A stretch of DNA of 64,000 bases from Pseudoalteromonas galatheae (GCF_005886105.2 NZ_PNCO02000002.1:310001-374000), one strand, 5' to 3'. Positions 1 through 9,171 are shown, counted from the first letter of the stretch. Translations and numbers: made by a program. The notes: generated by a model not told the origin, from the sequence alone.

Positions 1-1
1 C

Positions 2-1987
2 TGACTTCACTGTGATTTTTCCATTCATCGCTTCAATCAAGCTCTTACAAATAGATAAACCAAGACCTGAGCCTCCTGTTGCACGGCTTCTCGATGCTTC
101 GACACGATACAGACGTTCAAACAGTTTGTTTTGCTCGGCCTCTGATACGCCTGGTGAGCTATCATCTACTTGTAGAAATAGTCCTTGCTTATTGACCACA
201 GCTTTAAACCTTACCTTGCCGGGTTTATCTGTATATAAACATGCATTTTTAGCAAGGTTATCGATAACCCTATCCAGCTTCGGTTTATCAATGTAAATAC
301 TCATATCATCGACGTGAATGTCGGCGATAAATTGCAGCTGATTACTTGTTACTAGCCTTTCAATGTCATAAACATAGCTTTGGATAACCGTTTTCGCGCC
401 ATGCTGCTGAGGGTGGATCACAAGTGCGTTATGATCTGCTTGAGATAATTGATATACGTTCGAGATCAATTCATTTAGCTGATTTATCTTGTTGTTGATC
501 TTGGCATATGCAATTGTGTTGTCATCAATAAGATTGTGTTCCATCGCTTCTATATGGAGCTTTAAGACACTGAGTGGCGTGCGTAACTCGTGGGAAATAT
601 CGGCCAGCATTTTATCTTTATGCTCAATATTCAATTGATACATTTTTGCTTTTAGCGCCGCATTTCTATGTTTGATGACAAAAAATCCGACTAGAAATAA
701 CCCAGCTAAGAAGGTCGATATTGCAGTGATCACCCACATTTGTGTGGATAGCTTGGCATTTTCTAAGTTAACCTCAGTTATGGCTTGTGCAGAGCGGGCT
801 TGCTCAAGTTGTTGAGATTGAATAAGCGCGTCAATACTGGCTTTATAGGTACTTACTTGTTTTTCCAGTAATGCTTCATGAAGTCGAGTCTGTAGTTCTG
901 AAGTCGACTTCATAAATTGGAAAGCTTGAGCGTATTCATGATGTGCAGCAAGCGTTATCGCTTTAAGGCGATGATATTTTTCGAGCAGCAGCTCTGCCGT
1001 TTCAATTTCGGTTAGAGCGTCCAGCTTGGTGAGTAGTGTTTTTGCTTTGTTTACTTCTTTGCGTTTTAGCCTAACTTCTAACTCCGTCAGGTAGGCGTAA
1101 AATTGTTGCAGTGTTGAGCTGGTTTGAGTGGCATATTCAATGCCTGCAAGTGCATCTGATAACGCATTGTCTAAGTCTGCCTTGGCTATATGGATCAGCG
1201 CTGAGTTACGATATGCCCTAGCGAGTGAAACCCTAGCATTGAGTTCTTTTAGAAATTCAATGGCCTCTTTTGTTTGCGCTAATGCTTCGTCCGTTTTACC
1301 ATTTTTAAACTTTAGCTCCCCCAAGCGAAGGGCTGTGCCAGCGACGTTGCGTAATTCTTTTGAAGCTTTATCTGCAACGAGAGCTTGTTGGAAGAAATAC
1401 TCAGCATTCTCCTTATCTCCCATACGCACAGAAATATCACCAAGATTATAAAAATTAGCCCCTTGCTTTTCGTACTGATCAGTTCCTTTTAGCAATTCAT
1501 AGGCTTTTAAGTGGTATTGCATAGATTGCGCAAGCAAATTTCTATGGTCGGCAACTACACCCAGGTTATTATAGGTTTGCGCAACTAAATTTGATTTATT
1601 CATTGCTTCGGCTGAAGAGAGTGCTTTTAAGTAAAAAGACTCGGCCTTTTCAAGCTGGCTTAAGTGACGATAGTTAATACCTATCTCTCTGTATACATCA
1701 TACTTACGTGCTTCGGTAAGAAAAAATTGCTTTTCAATATAACTAAGTGTAGATATTGATTTCTCGTATAAGTCCTGCTTTCGATAAATCATGGCCTGCA
1801 AATAAATCGCTTGATATCGCGTTTCTTCTTCTTCACTGACGCTGGCCGTTTCAATTTTAACTAAGGCTTCGGTGTATTTTCCTGCCTTTTCTAAATCTTC
1901 TATTTCCTTGATAACTGTATTCCCAGCCTGGCAATGCATCGCTGTAAGCAGTGCTACTGCTTTTATTAAGTTCTTAATGGGGGTCAT
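2..1987 (-). CDS. TPR-containing sensor histidine kinase (partial, C-terminus beyond left edge)
   Basis: The minus frame is open from an ATG at 1987 to the window edge (662 codons), so the end of the ATPase domain is missing. It begins with a signal-like segment (MTPIKNLIKAVALLTAMHC), followed by a long helical region with TPR-type repeats (about residues 25-390, e.g. AQTYNNLGVVADH and ANFYNLGDISVRMG). One membrane segment lies at about 416-438. The kinase core has an H-box ISHELRTPLS (His about 465), the N-box region DRVIDNLAKNA and the G-box GSGLGLSI. The segment LFERLYRVEASRSRATGGSG resembles BaeS-type kinases. The sensor part is probably periplasmic (inference). Any partner response regulator would lie outside the window. 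The upstream region carries the repeat array at 2138-2404. Confidence 0.9.
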   Translation of the reverse strand, partial: MTPIKNLIKAVALLTAMHCQAGNTVIKEIEDLEKAGKYTEALVKIETASVSEEEETRYQAIYLQAMIYRKQDLYEKSISTLSYIEKQFFLTEARKYDVYREIGINYRHLSQLEKAESFYLKALSSAEAMNKSNLVAQTYNNLGVVADHRNLLAQSMQYHLKAYELLKGTDQYEKQGANFYNLGDISVRMGDKENAEYFFQQALVADKASKELRNVAGTALRLGELKFKNGKTDEALAQTKEAIEFLKELNARVSLARAYRNSALIHIAKADLDNALSDALAGIEYATQTSSTLQQFYAYLTELEVRLKRKEVNKAKTLLTKLDALTEIETAELLLEKYHRLKAITLAAHHEYAQAFQFMKSTSELQTRLHEALLEKQVSTYKASIDALIQSQQLEQARSAQAITEVNLENAKLSTQMWVITAISTFLAGLFLVGFFVIKHRNAALKAKMYQLNIEHKDKMLADISHELRTPLSVLKLHIEAMEHNLIDDNTIAYAKINNKINQLNELISNVYQLSQADHNALVIHPQQHGAKTVIQSYVYDIERLVTSNQLQFIADIHVDDMSIYIDKPKLDRVIDNLAKNACLYTDKPGKVRFKAVVNKQGLFLQVDDSSPGVSEAEQNKLFERLYRVEASRSRATGGSGLGLSICKSLIEAMNGKITVKS

Positions 1988-2055
1988 GTATCAACTTCAA
2001 CGTACTATAATCAGTTTTATAGTTTTACATGGAAAAATGGGGTAAATATGGAAAG

Positions 2056-2072
2056 TGTAAAGGGGGTTTACA
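2056..2072. repeat. Dispersed palindromic word TGTAAAGGGGGTTTACA, copy 1
   Basis: The 6-bp arms TGTAAA and TTTACA flank a GGGGG centre. It sits about 70 bp upstream of the histidine kinase start, in its presumed leader. The 15-bp core GTAAAGGGGGTTTAC recurs exactly at 7857-7871, 43223-43237 and 49503-49517, and with one mismatch at 23718-23732. All copies have the G-run on the + strand. Confidence 0.8.
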
Positions 2073-2137
2073 GCAGAATGAAGTGCTTATAAATCTGAGG
2101 TTAGTCATATTTTGGTTTTTAGTCAAAATAAACTCAG

Positions 2138-2404
2138 AACAAAATTTTACTAAGTAAGTTAGTAAAAATGTGACCTGTCGCTGGTTTAGTTAGTAAAATT
2201 TTGGTTTGTGACAGTGAAAAAAGTCACAAATGCGCTCTTTTTTGTCGGGATCTTAGATCTTTACTGTAAAGATCGGGATCGCTAGGTGTTGAGTTAATAA
2301 AATTCTGATCTCAAATAGGTCTAGGTTAGTAAAAACATGATCTGAATAGCTGATGTTGGTAAATACGTGATCTCAGTTACCAGTGGCTAGTAAAAATCTG
2401 ATCC
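2138..2404. repeat. Intergenic array of a 19-bp repeat, GTTAGTAAAAnnnTGATCT (seven copies)
   Basis: Plus-strand copies start at 2158, 2189, 2293, 2325, 2355 and 2386; an inverted partial copy covers about 2138-2156. Neighbouring starts are 30-32 bp apart except for a 104-bp gap (about three periods) between the second and third. Copies 3, 4 and 6 are followed by a short AATAG-type extension. The 104-bp gap holds a hairpin (2205-2212 with 2223-2230) and the palindrome at 2256-2274. The array fills the 488-bp space between aceA and the kinase gene. No ORF is evident in it. The same element recurs at 44531-44698. Confidence 0.85.
2256..2274. repeat. Perfect 9-bp inverted repeat GATCTTTAC-T-GTAAAGATC
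   Basis: The arms are exact with a 1-nt centre. It lies in the long gap of the 19-bp repeat array and keeps its two conserved ends (GTAAA and GATC) but with closer spacing. GATC also occurs at 2249, 2271 and 2277, making the segment dense in potential Dam sites. A protein-binding role is inference. Confidence 0.7.
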
Positions 2405-2411
2405 ACAATAG

Positions 2412-2433
2412 ATAAAAGGGCCTGACGGCCCTT
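2412..2433 (-). terminator. Rho-independent terminator of aceA
   Basis: Read on the minus strand: stem AAGGGCC, loop GTCA, stem GGCCCTT, continuing into TTTTATC. It lies 43 bp past the aceA stop codon. Confidence 0.75.
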
Positions 2434-2475
2434 GCTGATTAAGGAACTATATAAGTCGATATTTAGCTAGAGTGT

Positions 2476-4080
2476 TTAGAACTGGTTCATGGTGTTGGCT
2501 TCACCGCCTGCTTTGAGAGCATTCTCACCAGAGAAATACTCTTTGTGGGTGTCACCGATATTAGATCCAGCCAAGTCTTGGTGTTTAACTGATGCTTGCT
2601 CGCGACGGATTTCTTGTCGTTGCACATCGCGTACATAGGCAAGCATACCCGCGTCACCAAAATAGCCTTCAGCCAGAATATCAGTGCTGAGCGCTGCTGT
2701 ATGATAAGTTGGCAGTGTAATTAGGTGGTGGAAAATCCCCGCTTCTCTTGCCGAGTCACGCTGGAAGTTTTGCACCAGTAGATCGGCTTCTGTTGCCAAT
2801 TCGGTTGCGTCTAACTCTGGTGCCATCAATACTTTTGCATCCGCGCTTGGATTTGGGTATGCCGATAAGTCTTTACCTTGCTCCTGCCATTGTTGGTATA
2901 CCTGTTCACGGAATTTTAATGTCCAGTTGAACGATGGTGAGTTGTTGTACACAAGCTTAGCGTTAGGCACTTGCTCGCGAACTCGGTTAACCAGCTCGGC
3001 AATTTGCTCGATATTTGGCTTTTCGGTTTCAATCCACAATAGATCTGCGCCTGACTGTAAGCTAGTTACACAGTCTAGTACCACACGGTCTTTTTCTGTG
3101 CCTGCTCTGAATTGATAGAGGCCGTTATCCAAGCGAACTGGTTTCTGTAATTCGCCATCCAGCTTAATTGCCATTTCACCTTCTTGTAAATCAGCGGCTG
3201 AGGTCACAGGCGTGGTGTCTAAGTAGCTGGTGTATTGACTCGCAAGGTCACCAGCTGCTTTTGATACTGGTACCTTTTGCGTCAAGCTAGCACCCAATGA
3301 GTCGGTACGAGCAACGATCACGCCATCTTCAACACCAAGCTCAAGGAAAGCGTATCGCACAGCGTTAATTTTAGCTAAAAAGTCCTCATGGGGAACCGTT
3401 ACTTTACCTGCTTGGTGGCCACACTGTTTTGCATCCGATACTTGGTTTTCGATTTGAATAGCACAAGCGCCCGCTTCAATCATTTGTTTAGCTAAAAGAT
3501 AGGTCGCCTCTTCATTACCAAAACCGGCATCAATATCTGCAATGATAGGCACTACATGGGTTTCGAAATTATCGATTTTGCTAAGGATCTCGGTTGTGTC
3601 TTGGCCTTTGGTTTTTGCTGCATCAAGCTCTTTGTAGAGATGGTCTAGCTCTCGTGCATCGGCTTGCTTGAGAAAGGTGTAGATCTCTTCAATCAAAGCT
3701 GGAACCGCTGTTTTTTCATGCATACTTTGGTCAGGTAGTGGGCCAAACTCTGAGCGTAGCGCTGCAACCATCCAGCCACTTAGGTATACATAAGAGCGCT
3801 TTGTGGTTTTATTGTGGCGTTTTACGGCCATCATCATTTGTTGCGCGGTAAAACCGTGCCAACAACCAAGCGATTGTGTGTATTGGCTGCTATCTGCGTC
3901 GTACGCTGCCATGTCTTCACGCATCACTTTTGCCGTGTATTTTGCAATGTCCAAACCGGTTTTAAAACGGTTTTGTAGGTGCATACGGCTGGCATACTCA
4001 GGACTGATAGACTGCCAAGTTTTTCCTTGGCTTTGGCATAGACTAGAGAAATGATCTAACTGAGTTTGATACTGAGACAT
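2476..4080 (-). CDS. aceA: Isocitrate lyase
   Basis: First enzyme of the glyoxylate shunt; it cleaves isocitrate to glyoxylate and succinate in the cytoplasm. The 534-residue product matches the long class found in Pseudomonas and marine gammaproteobacteria, not the shorter E. coli form. The active-site segment KQCGHQAGKVTVPH places the catalytic Cys at 220 and His at 222. Metal and substrate regions are recognisable in IADIDAGFGNEEATY and GVIVARTDSLGA. An AAGGAAG Shine-Dalgarno precedes the ATG. It diverges from glcB, which supplies the next step; the 247-bp gap must hold both promoters. A terminator follows. Confidence 0.97.
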   Translation of the reverse strand: MSQYQTQLDHFSSLCQSQGKTWQSISPEYASRMHLQNRFKTGLDIAKYTAKVMREDMAAYDADSSQYTQSLGCWHGFTAQQMMMAVKRHNKTTKRSYVYLSGWMVAALRSEFGPLPDQSMHEKTAVPALIEEIYTFLKQADARELDHLYKELDAAKTKGQDTTEILSKIDNFETHVVPIIADIDAGFGNEEATYLLAKQMIEAGACAIQIENQVSDAKQCGHQAGKVTVPHEDFLAKINAVRYAFLELGVEDGVIVARTDSLGASLTQKVPVSKAAGDLASQYTSYLDTTPVTSAADLQEGEMAIKLDGELQKPVRLDNGLYQFRAGTEKDRVVLDCVTSLQSGADLLWIETEKPNIEQIAELVNRVREQVPNAKLVYNNSPSFNWTLKFREQVYQQWQEQGKDLSAYPNPSADAKVLMAPELDATELATEADLLVQNFQRDSAREAGIFHHLITLPTYHTAALSTDILAEGYFGDAGMLAYVRDVQRQEIRREQASVKHQDLAGSNIGDTHKEYFSGENALKAGGEANTMNQF

Positions 4081-4327
4081 AATTAGCTTCCTTTGAACGG
4101 GTACTATAAATCAAATTAAATTCTGGTTGTTTGTTACACGAAACCAACCGGTGTGAGAGTGGTTGGCTGCGGGCTTAATTAAACACTAGGCCGATAAATT
4201 AGATTTTTTAAATTTATAGTTGTTATTGTGAGTATATTTTTTGTGAATGGTAAAAGGGGTTCGTTTTTCCAAAAATTGTTTTATGTTTGACCTATCCCGT
4301 TCAAAAAATGTTAATCAAGGACTCTCC

Positions 4328-6505
4328 ATGAGCAAGTATGTCACTCATTCAGGCTTCCAAATTGCGACTCCACTGGCGCACTTTGTTGAGCAATCTCTAC
4401 TTCCCGGTACGGGGATCGCGGTCAATCAATTTTGGCAAGGCGTAGCGGATATTTTTTCGGAACTTGGGAAGCAAAACCAAGCGTTACTCAACAAACGCGA
4501 TACCCTGCAACAGCAAATTGACGATTACCACCTCTCTCATCCTGATTGGCAAGCTGCAGAATATCGGACATTTCTTGAATCTATCGGTTATTTGCAGCCT
4601 GAGCCTGAAGACTTTGCCATCGAAACCGAGCATGTAGAGCCTGAAATTGCGAGCGCAGCCGGTCCTCAGTTAGTGGTGCCTGTCAGTAACGCAAGATTTG
4701 CGCTCAATGCGGCGAATGCGCGTTGGGGCTCCTTGTATGACGCGCTCTATGGAACGGATGTTCTTGGTGAAGAGGATGGTGCTGAGCGTACTCAAGCCTA
4801 TAATCCGAATCGCGGATTTAAAGTCATGGCTTATGCTAGGCAATTTCTCGATAAAGCGCTGCCGCTGGCAGAAGGCTCTCACATAGAAAGTACGAACTAC
4901 GCGATTCTAGACGGCAATTTGGTGATTACACTAAACGACAGCACCCAAGTTGCACTGCAAAAGCCTGATCAGCTAGTGGGTTATCAGGGGGAGGCACAAA
5001 ATCCAAGTGCGATATTGCTATGTCATCATGATCTGCATATTGAGATCCAAATCGATCCGCACCATCCGATCGGACAGGCAGACAAAGCCGGGATCAAAGA
5101 TGTCGTCCTTGAGGCTGCACTTACGACAATCATGGATTGTGAAGACTCAGTTGCGGCGGTAGATGCACAAGACAAAGTATTGGTATACCAAAATTGGTTA
5201 GGTTTGATGAAAGGGAGCTTGAGCGAGACCTTCGAAAAGTCAGGACAATCACTGACTCGGACGCTAAATGCCGACCGAAGCTATGTAAATACACAAGGCC
5301 AGCGAATGACACTAAAAGGTCGTTCTATGATGTTTGTGCGCAATGTTGGCCACCTAATGACAACACCAGCGATACTGGATGCAGAAGGAAACGAGCAGTT
5401 CGAAGGGATCTTAGATGCCATCATGACAAGCACGGCTGCGCTGCATGATTTGCAGGGAAATAGTCCGTTTAAAAACTCGACGGCAGTAAGTATCAATATC
5501 GTGAAGCCAAAGATGCACGGGCCTGAAGAGGTCGCTTTCACTGATACCCTATTTAGCCGAGTTGAAGCGATGCTCTCGCTACCTAAAAATACCATTAAAA
5601 TGGGGATTATGGATGAAGAGCGCCGTACTTCGGTAAACTTGAAAGCGTGTATTGCTGCCGCTAAGCAGCGTGTAGTATTTATTAATACGGGCTTTTTGGA
5701 TAGAACAGGCGATGAAATTCATACCTCAATGCTGGCGGGCCCTGTATTGCCCAAAGTGGCAATTAAAGGACAGTCTTGGATAGCGGCCTATGAAGATCAA
5801 AACGTGGATATTGGCCTTAAAACCGGTTTTAGGAAAAAGGCACAAATAGGCAAAGGAATGTGGCCAATGCCAGATAAAATGGCGCTGATGATGGAGCAAA
5901 AGCAAGGCCATCCGGAGTCTGGTGCTAATACTGCATGGGTGCCCTCTCCTACCGCAGCAACGCTCCATGCAATGCACTACCACTATGTGGATGTGTTTGC
6001 CCGCCAACTTGAGATAAAAACACGTCAGCAGGCGTCGCTCGATAACTTACTGACGCCCCCGTTGATGTTAGAAAACGATTTGTCTGCGGAGGATATTCAA
6101 GCCGAATTAGACAATAATGCGCAGGGCATTTTGGGCTACGTGGTGCGCTGGATAGACCAAGGCGTAGGTTGCTCAAAAGTGCCTGATATCAATCACGTTG
6201 GATTAATGGAAGACAGAGCAACGCTTAGGATCTCAAGCCAGCATATCGCTAACTGGTTATATCATGGTATTTGTAGCGAAGAGCAAGTGGAAAAAACCTT
6301 TAGGCGCATGGCGGCTGTAGTAGATGGTCAAAACGAAGGTGACAGCCTCTACCAACCAATGCTCAATGACCATAAACCGCTTAGTGAAAACCTTGCTTAT
6401 AAAGCGGCGTTATCTTTGGTATTTGAAGGCCGAGTTCAACCCAATGGTTACACCGAGCCGCTACTTCACGCCTATCGACAAGCCTATAAGCAGCAGGCAA
6501 ATTAG
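4328..6505 (+). CDS. glcB: Malate synthase G
   Basis: Condenses glyoxylate with acetyl-CoA to malate, completing the glyoxylate shunt with the divergent aceA. The frame is open from further upstream, but the ATG at 4328 has AAGGA six bases before it and gives 725 residues, matching the usual GlcB length (E. coli about 723). The N-terminus [19 protein letters not shown] and the block [19 protein letters not shown] are typical of the monomeric G isoform, not the about 530-residue AceB. Pairing an acetate-type aceA with glcB is common in marine gammaproteobacteria. A terminator follows at 6535. Confidence 0.96.
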   Translation: MSKYVTHSGFQIATPLAHFVEQSLLPGTGIAVNQFWQGVADIFSELGKQNQALLNKRDTLQQQIDDYHLSHPDWQAAEYRTFLESIGYLQPEPEDFAIETEHVEPEIASAAGPQLVVPVSNARFALNAANARWGSLYDALYGTDVLGEEDGAERTQAYNPNRGFKVMAYARQFLDKALPLAEGSHIESTNYAILDGNLVITLNDSTQVALQKPDQLVGYQGEAQNPSAILLCHHDLHIEIQIDPHHPIGQADKAGIKDVVLEAALTTIMDCEDSVAAVDAQDKVLVYQNWLGLMKGSLSETFEKSGQSLTRTLNADRSYVNTQGQRMTLKGRSMMFVRNVGHLMTTPAILDAEGNEQFEGILDAIMTSTAALHDLQGNSPFKNSTAVSINIVKPKMHGPEEVAFTDTLFSRVEAMLSLPKNTIKMGIMDEERRTSVNLKACIAAAKQRVVFINTGFLDRTGDEIHTSMLAGPVLPKVAIKGQSWIAAYEDQNVDIGLKTGFRKKAQIGKGMWPMPDKMALMMEQKQGHPESGANTAWVPSPTAATLHAMHYHYVDVFARQLEIKTRQQASLDNLLTPPLMLENDLSAEDIQAELDNNAQGILGYVVRWIDQGVGCSKVPDINHVGLMEDRATLRISSQHIANWLYHGICSEEQVEKTFRRMAAVVDGQNEGDSLYQPMLNDHKPLSENLAYKAALSLVFEGRVQPNGYTEPLLHAYRQAYKQQAN

Positions 6506-6534
6506 TCCCTTTTTATTTCGATGTCACTCAAATC

Positions 6535-6558
6535 AAGGCTGGTCAATCCAGCCTTTTT
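6535..6558 (+). terminator. Rho-independent terminator of glcB
   Basis: Stem AAGGCTGG, loop TCAAT, stem CCAGCCTT, then a short T-run, 30 bp after the glcB stop. Confidence 0.85.
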
Positions 6559-6573
6559 GGTTTTTCTGCTTGT

Positions 6574-6740
6574 GTCGAGGTAAGCCTCGACCTACGTTGG
6601 GTTCGTAGGTCGTGATTTATCACGACGAGCTTTTTCATCGTAGATTGTTTAGGTGCTTGTCGAAATATTTGTTGAGATTTTTGTCGAGGTAAACCTCGAC
6701 CTACGTCGGAACCGTAGATCGTGATGTATCACGACAAGTC
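6574..6740. repeat. Two REP-like units with multiple hairpins
   Basis: Unit 1 (6574-6630) and unit 2 (6683-6740) share the plan: hairpin GTCGAGG-TAAG/A-CCTCGAC, then CTACG...CGTAG, then hairpin GTCGTGA...TCACGAC. They are in the same orientation, 52 bp apart. The architecture resembles REP/BIME elements of gammaproteobacteria (known class; the particular family was not checked). They lie between the glcB terminator and a decayed AraC gene. Confidence 0.75.
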
Positions 6741-6755
6741 TATATGTATATCTTT

Positions 6756-7028
6756 CAGCACATTAGCACCTACTATGGCCATAATATTTCAATGGCAGAA
6801 TTGGCTGATATCGTCCCATTCACGTAAAGAACCGTTTTACTGAGGTGTTCGGGCTCAACCCAAATCAATATCTGCAATGGTTTCGAGTGCAGAAAATGTG
6901 TGATTTATTAGAAAGCACGAGTAAGCCATTTGATTGGATTGCGCACCAGGTAGGATACGACAGCCTGCCGTAAGACGTTTAATAAGTGTATGGGCTTAAG
7001 ACCAAGCGAGTTTCGAAAACGTTTCTAG
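6756..7028 (+). pseudogene. Remnant of an AraC/GlxA-type regulator (C-terminal DNA-binding domain)
   Basis: Spliced over frameshifts, the translation reads HISTYYGHNISMAELADIV, then KNRFTEVFGLNPNQYLQWF, RVQKMCDLLESTSKPFDW, IAHQVGYDSLP and FNKCMGLRPSEFRKRF, ending at a TAG at 7026. This is the double helix-turn-helix domain of AraC-family regulators, ending on the usual R-F. The frame breaks near 6823 (after PFT) and near 6970 (after DSLP), and no N-terminal sensing domain precedes it. It abuts the REP-like units, so a rearrangement probably removed the front of the gene (inference). Confidence 0.75.
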
Positions 7029-7093
7029 TTATTTAAACTTGACTTAAAGTAAAAATATTTGACTTGTGATTGAGCAAAGTTTACGCTTCCAAT

Positions 7094-7119
7094 GTAAAGA
7101 ATATTTTACTTTGAGTAAA
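7094..7119. promoter_or_regulatory. Candidate operators upstream of the membrane protein/XRE pair
   Basis: Two overlapping dyads lie just before the start at 7131: GTAAA-GAATAT-TTTAC (7094-7109) and TTTACT-TTG-AGTAAA (7105-7119). A related imperfect dyad, AAGTAAAAATATTTGACTT, lies near 7045. Autoregulation by the XRE protein encoded second in the operon is a reasonable guess. Confidence 0.5.
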
Positions 7120-7130
7120 GTGAGGGTAAC

Positions 7131-7631
7131 ATGGAAAGCAGCAATAAGATTAAAGCGTTTTTAGACTCGTTGAGTTTCCGTGACTTAACGATTGCGATAG
7201 AGTTTTTGGTAACAGGTTATATCTTGTATTTTTATTTAGGCGAAATAACAGCGGCTACAGAGCAGTTACGTCAAGATCCTAGTTGGGTATCAGGATTGTT
7301 GCTCAAGGTGATTGTTATTTCTATCGTGACATCTATTGCAGGTCAGCTGCTACTGAGCTTTGTTAGCGATAAAGATATGGATAAGCCGTTAGATGAGCGT
7401 GAAAAGTTGATTGCGCTATCAGGGTGCAAACCGGCCTACTGGGTGCTTCAGATTGGTGTGTGTATCTCTATTTTCCAGTATTCAGCCGAAGCACAAAATT
7501 GGTCGCAAGCGCTTCCTTTTGAACTACCATTTGCACCACTTCATATTTTAGTGATTGCATTTTTGCTGGCTGAATTGGTCGGTTATGGAACCCAGCTCGT
7601 CAAAGCTCGTTTGGGGGTTGTGTATGTCTGA
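7131..7631 (+). CDS. Four-helix integral membrane protein, partner of an XRE regulator
   Basis: The product has 166 residues with about four membrane segments (near 20-40, 54-75, 100-118 and 130-150) and a charged loop DKDMDKPLDEREKLI between the second and third. I do not recognise a named family with confidence. The Shine-Dalgarno GAGGG precedes the ATG. Its end overlaps the start of the XRE gene by 8 bp, so the two are cotranslated. Small membrane proteins paired with a 60-70-residue YgzD/Xre-like regulator are widespread, and DUF2178-type pairs have this layout (family knowledge). No enzymatic motif is visible. Confidence 0.8.
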   Translation: MESSNKIKAFLDSLSFRDLTIAIEFLVTGYILYFYLGEITAATEQLRQDPSWVSGLLLKVIVISIVTSIAGQLLLSFVSDKDMDKPLDEREKLIALSGCKPAYWVLQIGVCISIFQYSAEAQNWSQALPFELPFAPLHILVIAFLLAELVGYGTQLVKARLGVVYV

Positions 7632-7836
7632 TTTACCAATAAAAAACAAAATCAGAATGCTACGTTTTATGAGGGGTGAAATGACACAAAAAGAACTTGC
7701 TGAGCGGGTGGGTGTCACAAGACAAACGATTATGGCCATTGAGGCTGCCAAATATTCTCCCTCGCTTGAAGTCGCCTTTAAAATAGCGCATGTATTTAAT
7801 ATCTCTATTGAAGAGGTATTCGAATATCAGCCATAA
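7624..7836 (+). CDS. Small XRE-family transcriptional regulator
   Basis: This 70-residue protein is almost entirely one helix-turn-helix: MTQKELAERVGVTRQTIMAI is the classic Cro/C1 motif, followed by the tail EVAFKIAHVFNISIEEVFEY, as in the YgzD-like group. The ATG at 7624 overlaps the upstream membrane-protein gene. It has no separate sensing domain, so the membrane protein may modulate it (inference). Likely targets are the dyads at 7094-7119. A strong terminator follows 14 bp after the stop. Confidence 0.9.
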   Translation: MSDLPIKNKIRMLRFMRGEMTQKELAERVGVTRQTIMAIEAAKYSPSLEVAFKIAHVFNISIEEVFEYQP

Positions 7837-7849
7837 AGTGCCAAAACAA

Positions 7850-7884
7850 GCGTGATGTAAAGGGGGTTTACGTCACGCTTTTTT
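7850..7884 (+). terminator. Strong rho-independent terminator built around GTAAAGGGGGTTTAC (copy 2)
   Basis: The 12-bp stem GCGTGATGTAAA pairs with TTTACGTCACGC (one G-T pair) around a GGGGG loop, then TTTTTTG. The central 15 bp (7857-7871) are the dispersed word found elsewhere; here the word is part of a functional-looking terminator. Confidence 0.88.
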
Positions 7885-8050
7885 GTTTCTGTGAGCACCG
7901 ATACGTTTTTTGATTTAAATAGTTTAATTATCAGGCATTGTGTTCTAGGCTTTAGGTAAATATATTGTTACTACTAAAGATAGTGCCTATGCAATGAACT
8001 GAGTAGTCATGCTATAAGGCCGATTGTCACAGACTTGCTCACGAGGTGTC

Positions 8051-8902
8051 ATGGTTAAGCAGTACATATCAGTGAATAACTTGATTGGCATGGCTATATT
8101 GGTGTGGAGCTTGGTAACTACTCCTGCCAGTGCAAGCGAATGCAGTAAAACGGTGAATATCGGCGTTGTTGCCGATTGGCCACCATTAACTGTATTTGAT
8201 GAGCTTGGACCTTGGGGCCTAGACGTAGACATTGCCGAGATGGTGTTCCAGCACGTTGCCGTGTGTACTACTTATATTCGCCTCCCTTCCAGCGCTCGCA
8301 CTTTTGAAGAAATGTCAAAAGGAGTGATAGATGTTGCGGTAATGGTTAGCTACACTAAAGATAGAGAAGTATACGGAGATTTCTCTCAGCCCTATCGTTT
8401 TGAACGTATGCGATTATTTTCTTTATCACCTCCCACAGCGCTTCCCAATTTAGCTTCATTACTAGAGCAATCGAAAACTATAGGGTTAAGCATCGGATCC
8501 TACTATGGCGAAGAGCTTGGTGAGCTGAAACAAGATCCTCGCTATAAAGATCAGTTTGTGAGTATTGCCAGTGCGCAGCGTCGAGTTGAAATGCTAATGA
8601 AAGCGCGTGTTGACTTTATTGTGGATGATATGATCACGGGAAATTATTTTATTAAAGAGCGAGGGCTTGACGCAGCGCAGGCTTGGCCTTACGTGATACA
8701 TGATAACCAAGTACATTTTTTGCTGCGTAAAAATGTTTTTAGTGCGAGGCTAAAAAGTAAAATTGATGAAGCGATCGTAGAACTTAAACCTAAGATTGAA
8801 TTGTTAGTGGCGAGTTATCAGGCAAATGCTTCTTTTGGGGTTTCAACTGTCTCAAATCGGTTCCCCGGTTACCAGTTGTTACCGCTTTCAAATCTTAAAT
8901 AG
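8051..8902 (+). CDS. Periplasmic solute-binding protein, family 3 type
   Basis: The 283-residue product has a signal peptide (MVKQYISVNNLIGMAILVWS, cleavage likely after ASA) and a bacterial family-3 solute-binding fold: IGVVADWPPLTVFDELGPWG at the N-terminal lobe and GVIDVAVMVSYTKDREVYGD where amino-acid-binding proteins contact ligand. I chose the ATG at 8051 because GAGG lies four bases upstream and the signal peptide then starts normally; the frame also allows a TTG at 8024. No permease or ATPase is adjacent. Orphan family members of this kind are abundant in Alteromonadales and may scavenge or sense amino acids. Confidence 0.85.
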   Translation: MVKQYISVNNLIGMAILVWSLVTTPASASECSKTVNIGVVADWPPLTVFDELGPWGLDVDIAEMVFQHVAVCTTYIRLPSSARTFEEMSKGVIDVAVMVSYTKDREVYGDFSQPYRFERMRLFSLSPPTALPNLASLLEQSKTIGLSIGSYYGEELGELKQDPRYKDQFVSIASAQRRVEMLMKARVDFIVDDMITGNYFIKERGLDAAQAWPYVIHDNQVHFLLRKNVFSARLKSKIDEAIVELKPKIELLVASYQANASFGVSTVSNRFPGYQLLPLSNLK

Positions 8903-9171
8903 CAAGGATGCTTTGTCTTACTCAGTTCCCTCATTTGATTCGGTTTTGACTGTTTTCTAGTCAAGATAAGCTTAATCAGATTGTCACATCAAAACGGTAA
9001 ATTATCGCAAATACCTGCAAAATCTCAGATTTTTTAAATTTTTTTAAGATTTTTTGTAATCCTTTAAAACCCCTTAGCTATCATGGGATTAACCTAGGTA
9101 CAAACGTCAAAAAATTGGCTTTTTACAAAAAGTCAACCTTGAAGTCTTAACTTTATCACCCTAAGCTTATT

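Noticed and set aside
1128..1451. 107-residue plus-strand ORF in the histidine kinase
   Set aside because: Antisense to the TPR region of a well-supported gene.
2138..2404. CRISPR array
   Set aside because: Repeats are only 19 bp and degenerate, spacers are 11-13 bp and partly related, and no cas genes are present.
2249..2407. Replication origin
   Set aside because: The GATC cluster and one DnaA-like box are suggestive, but there are no further boxes, no AT-rich unwinding region of the usual form, and no dnaA, gidA or parAB nearby.
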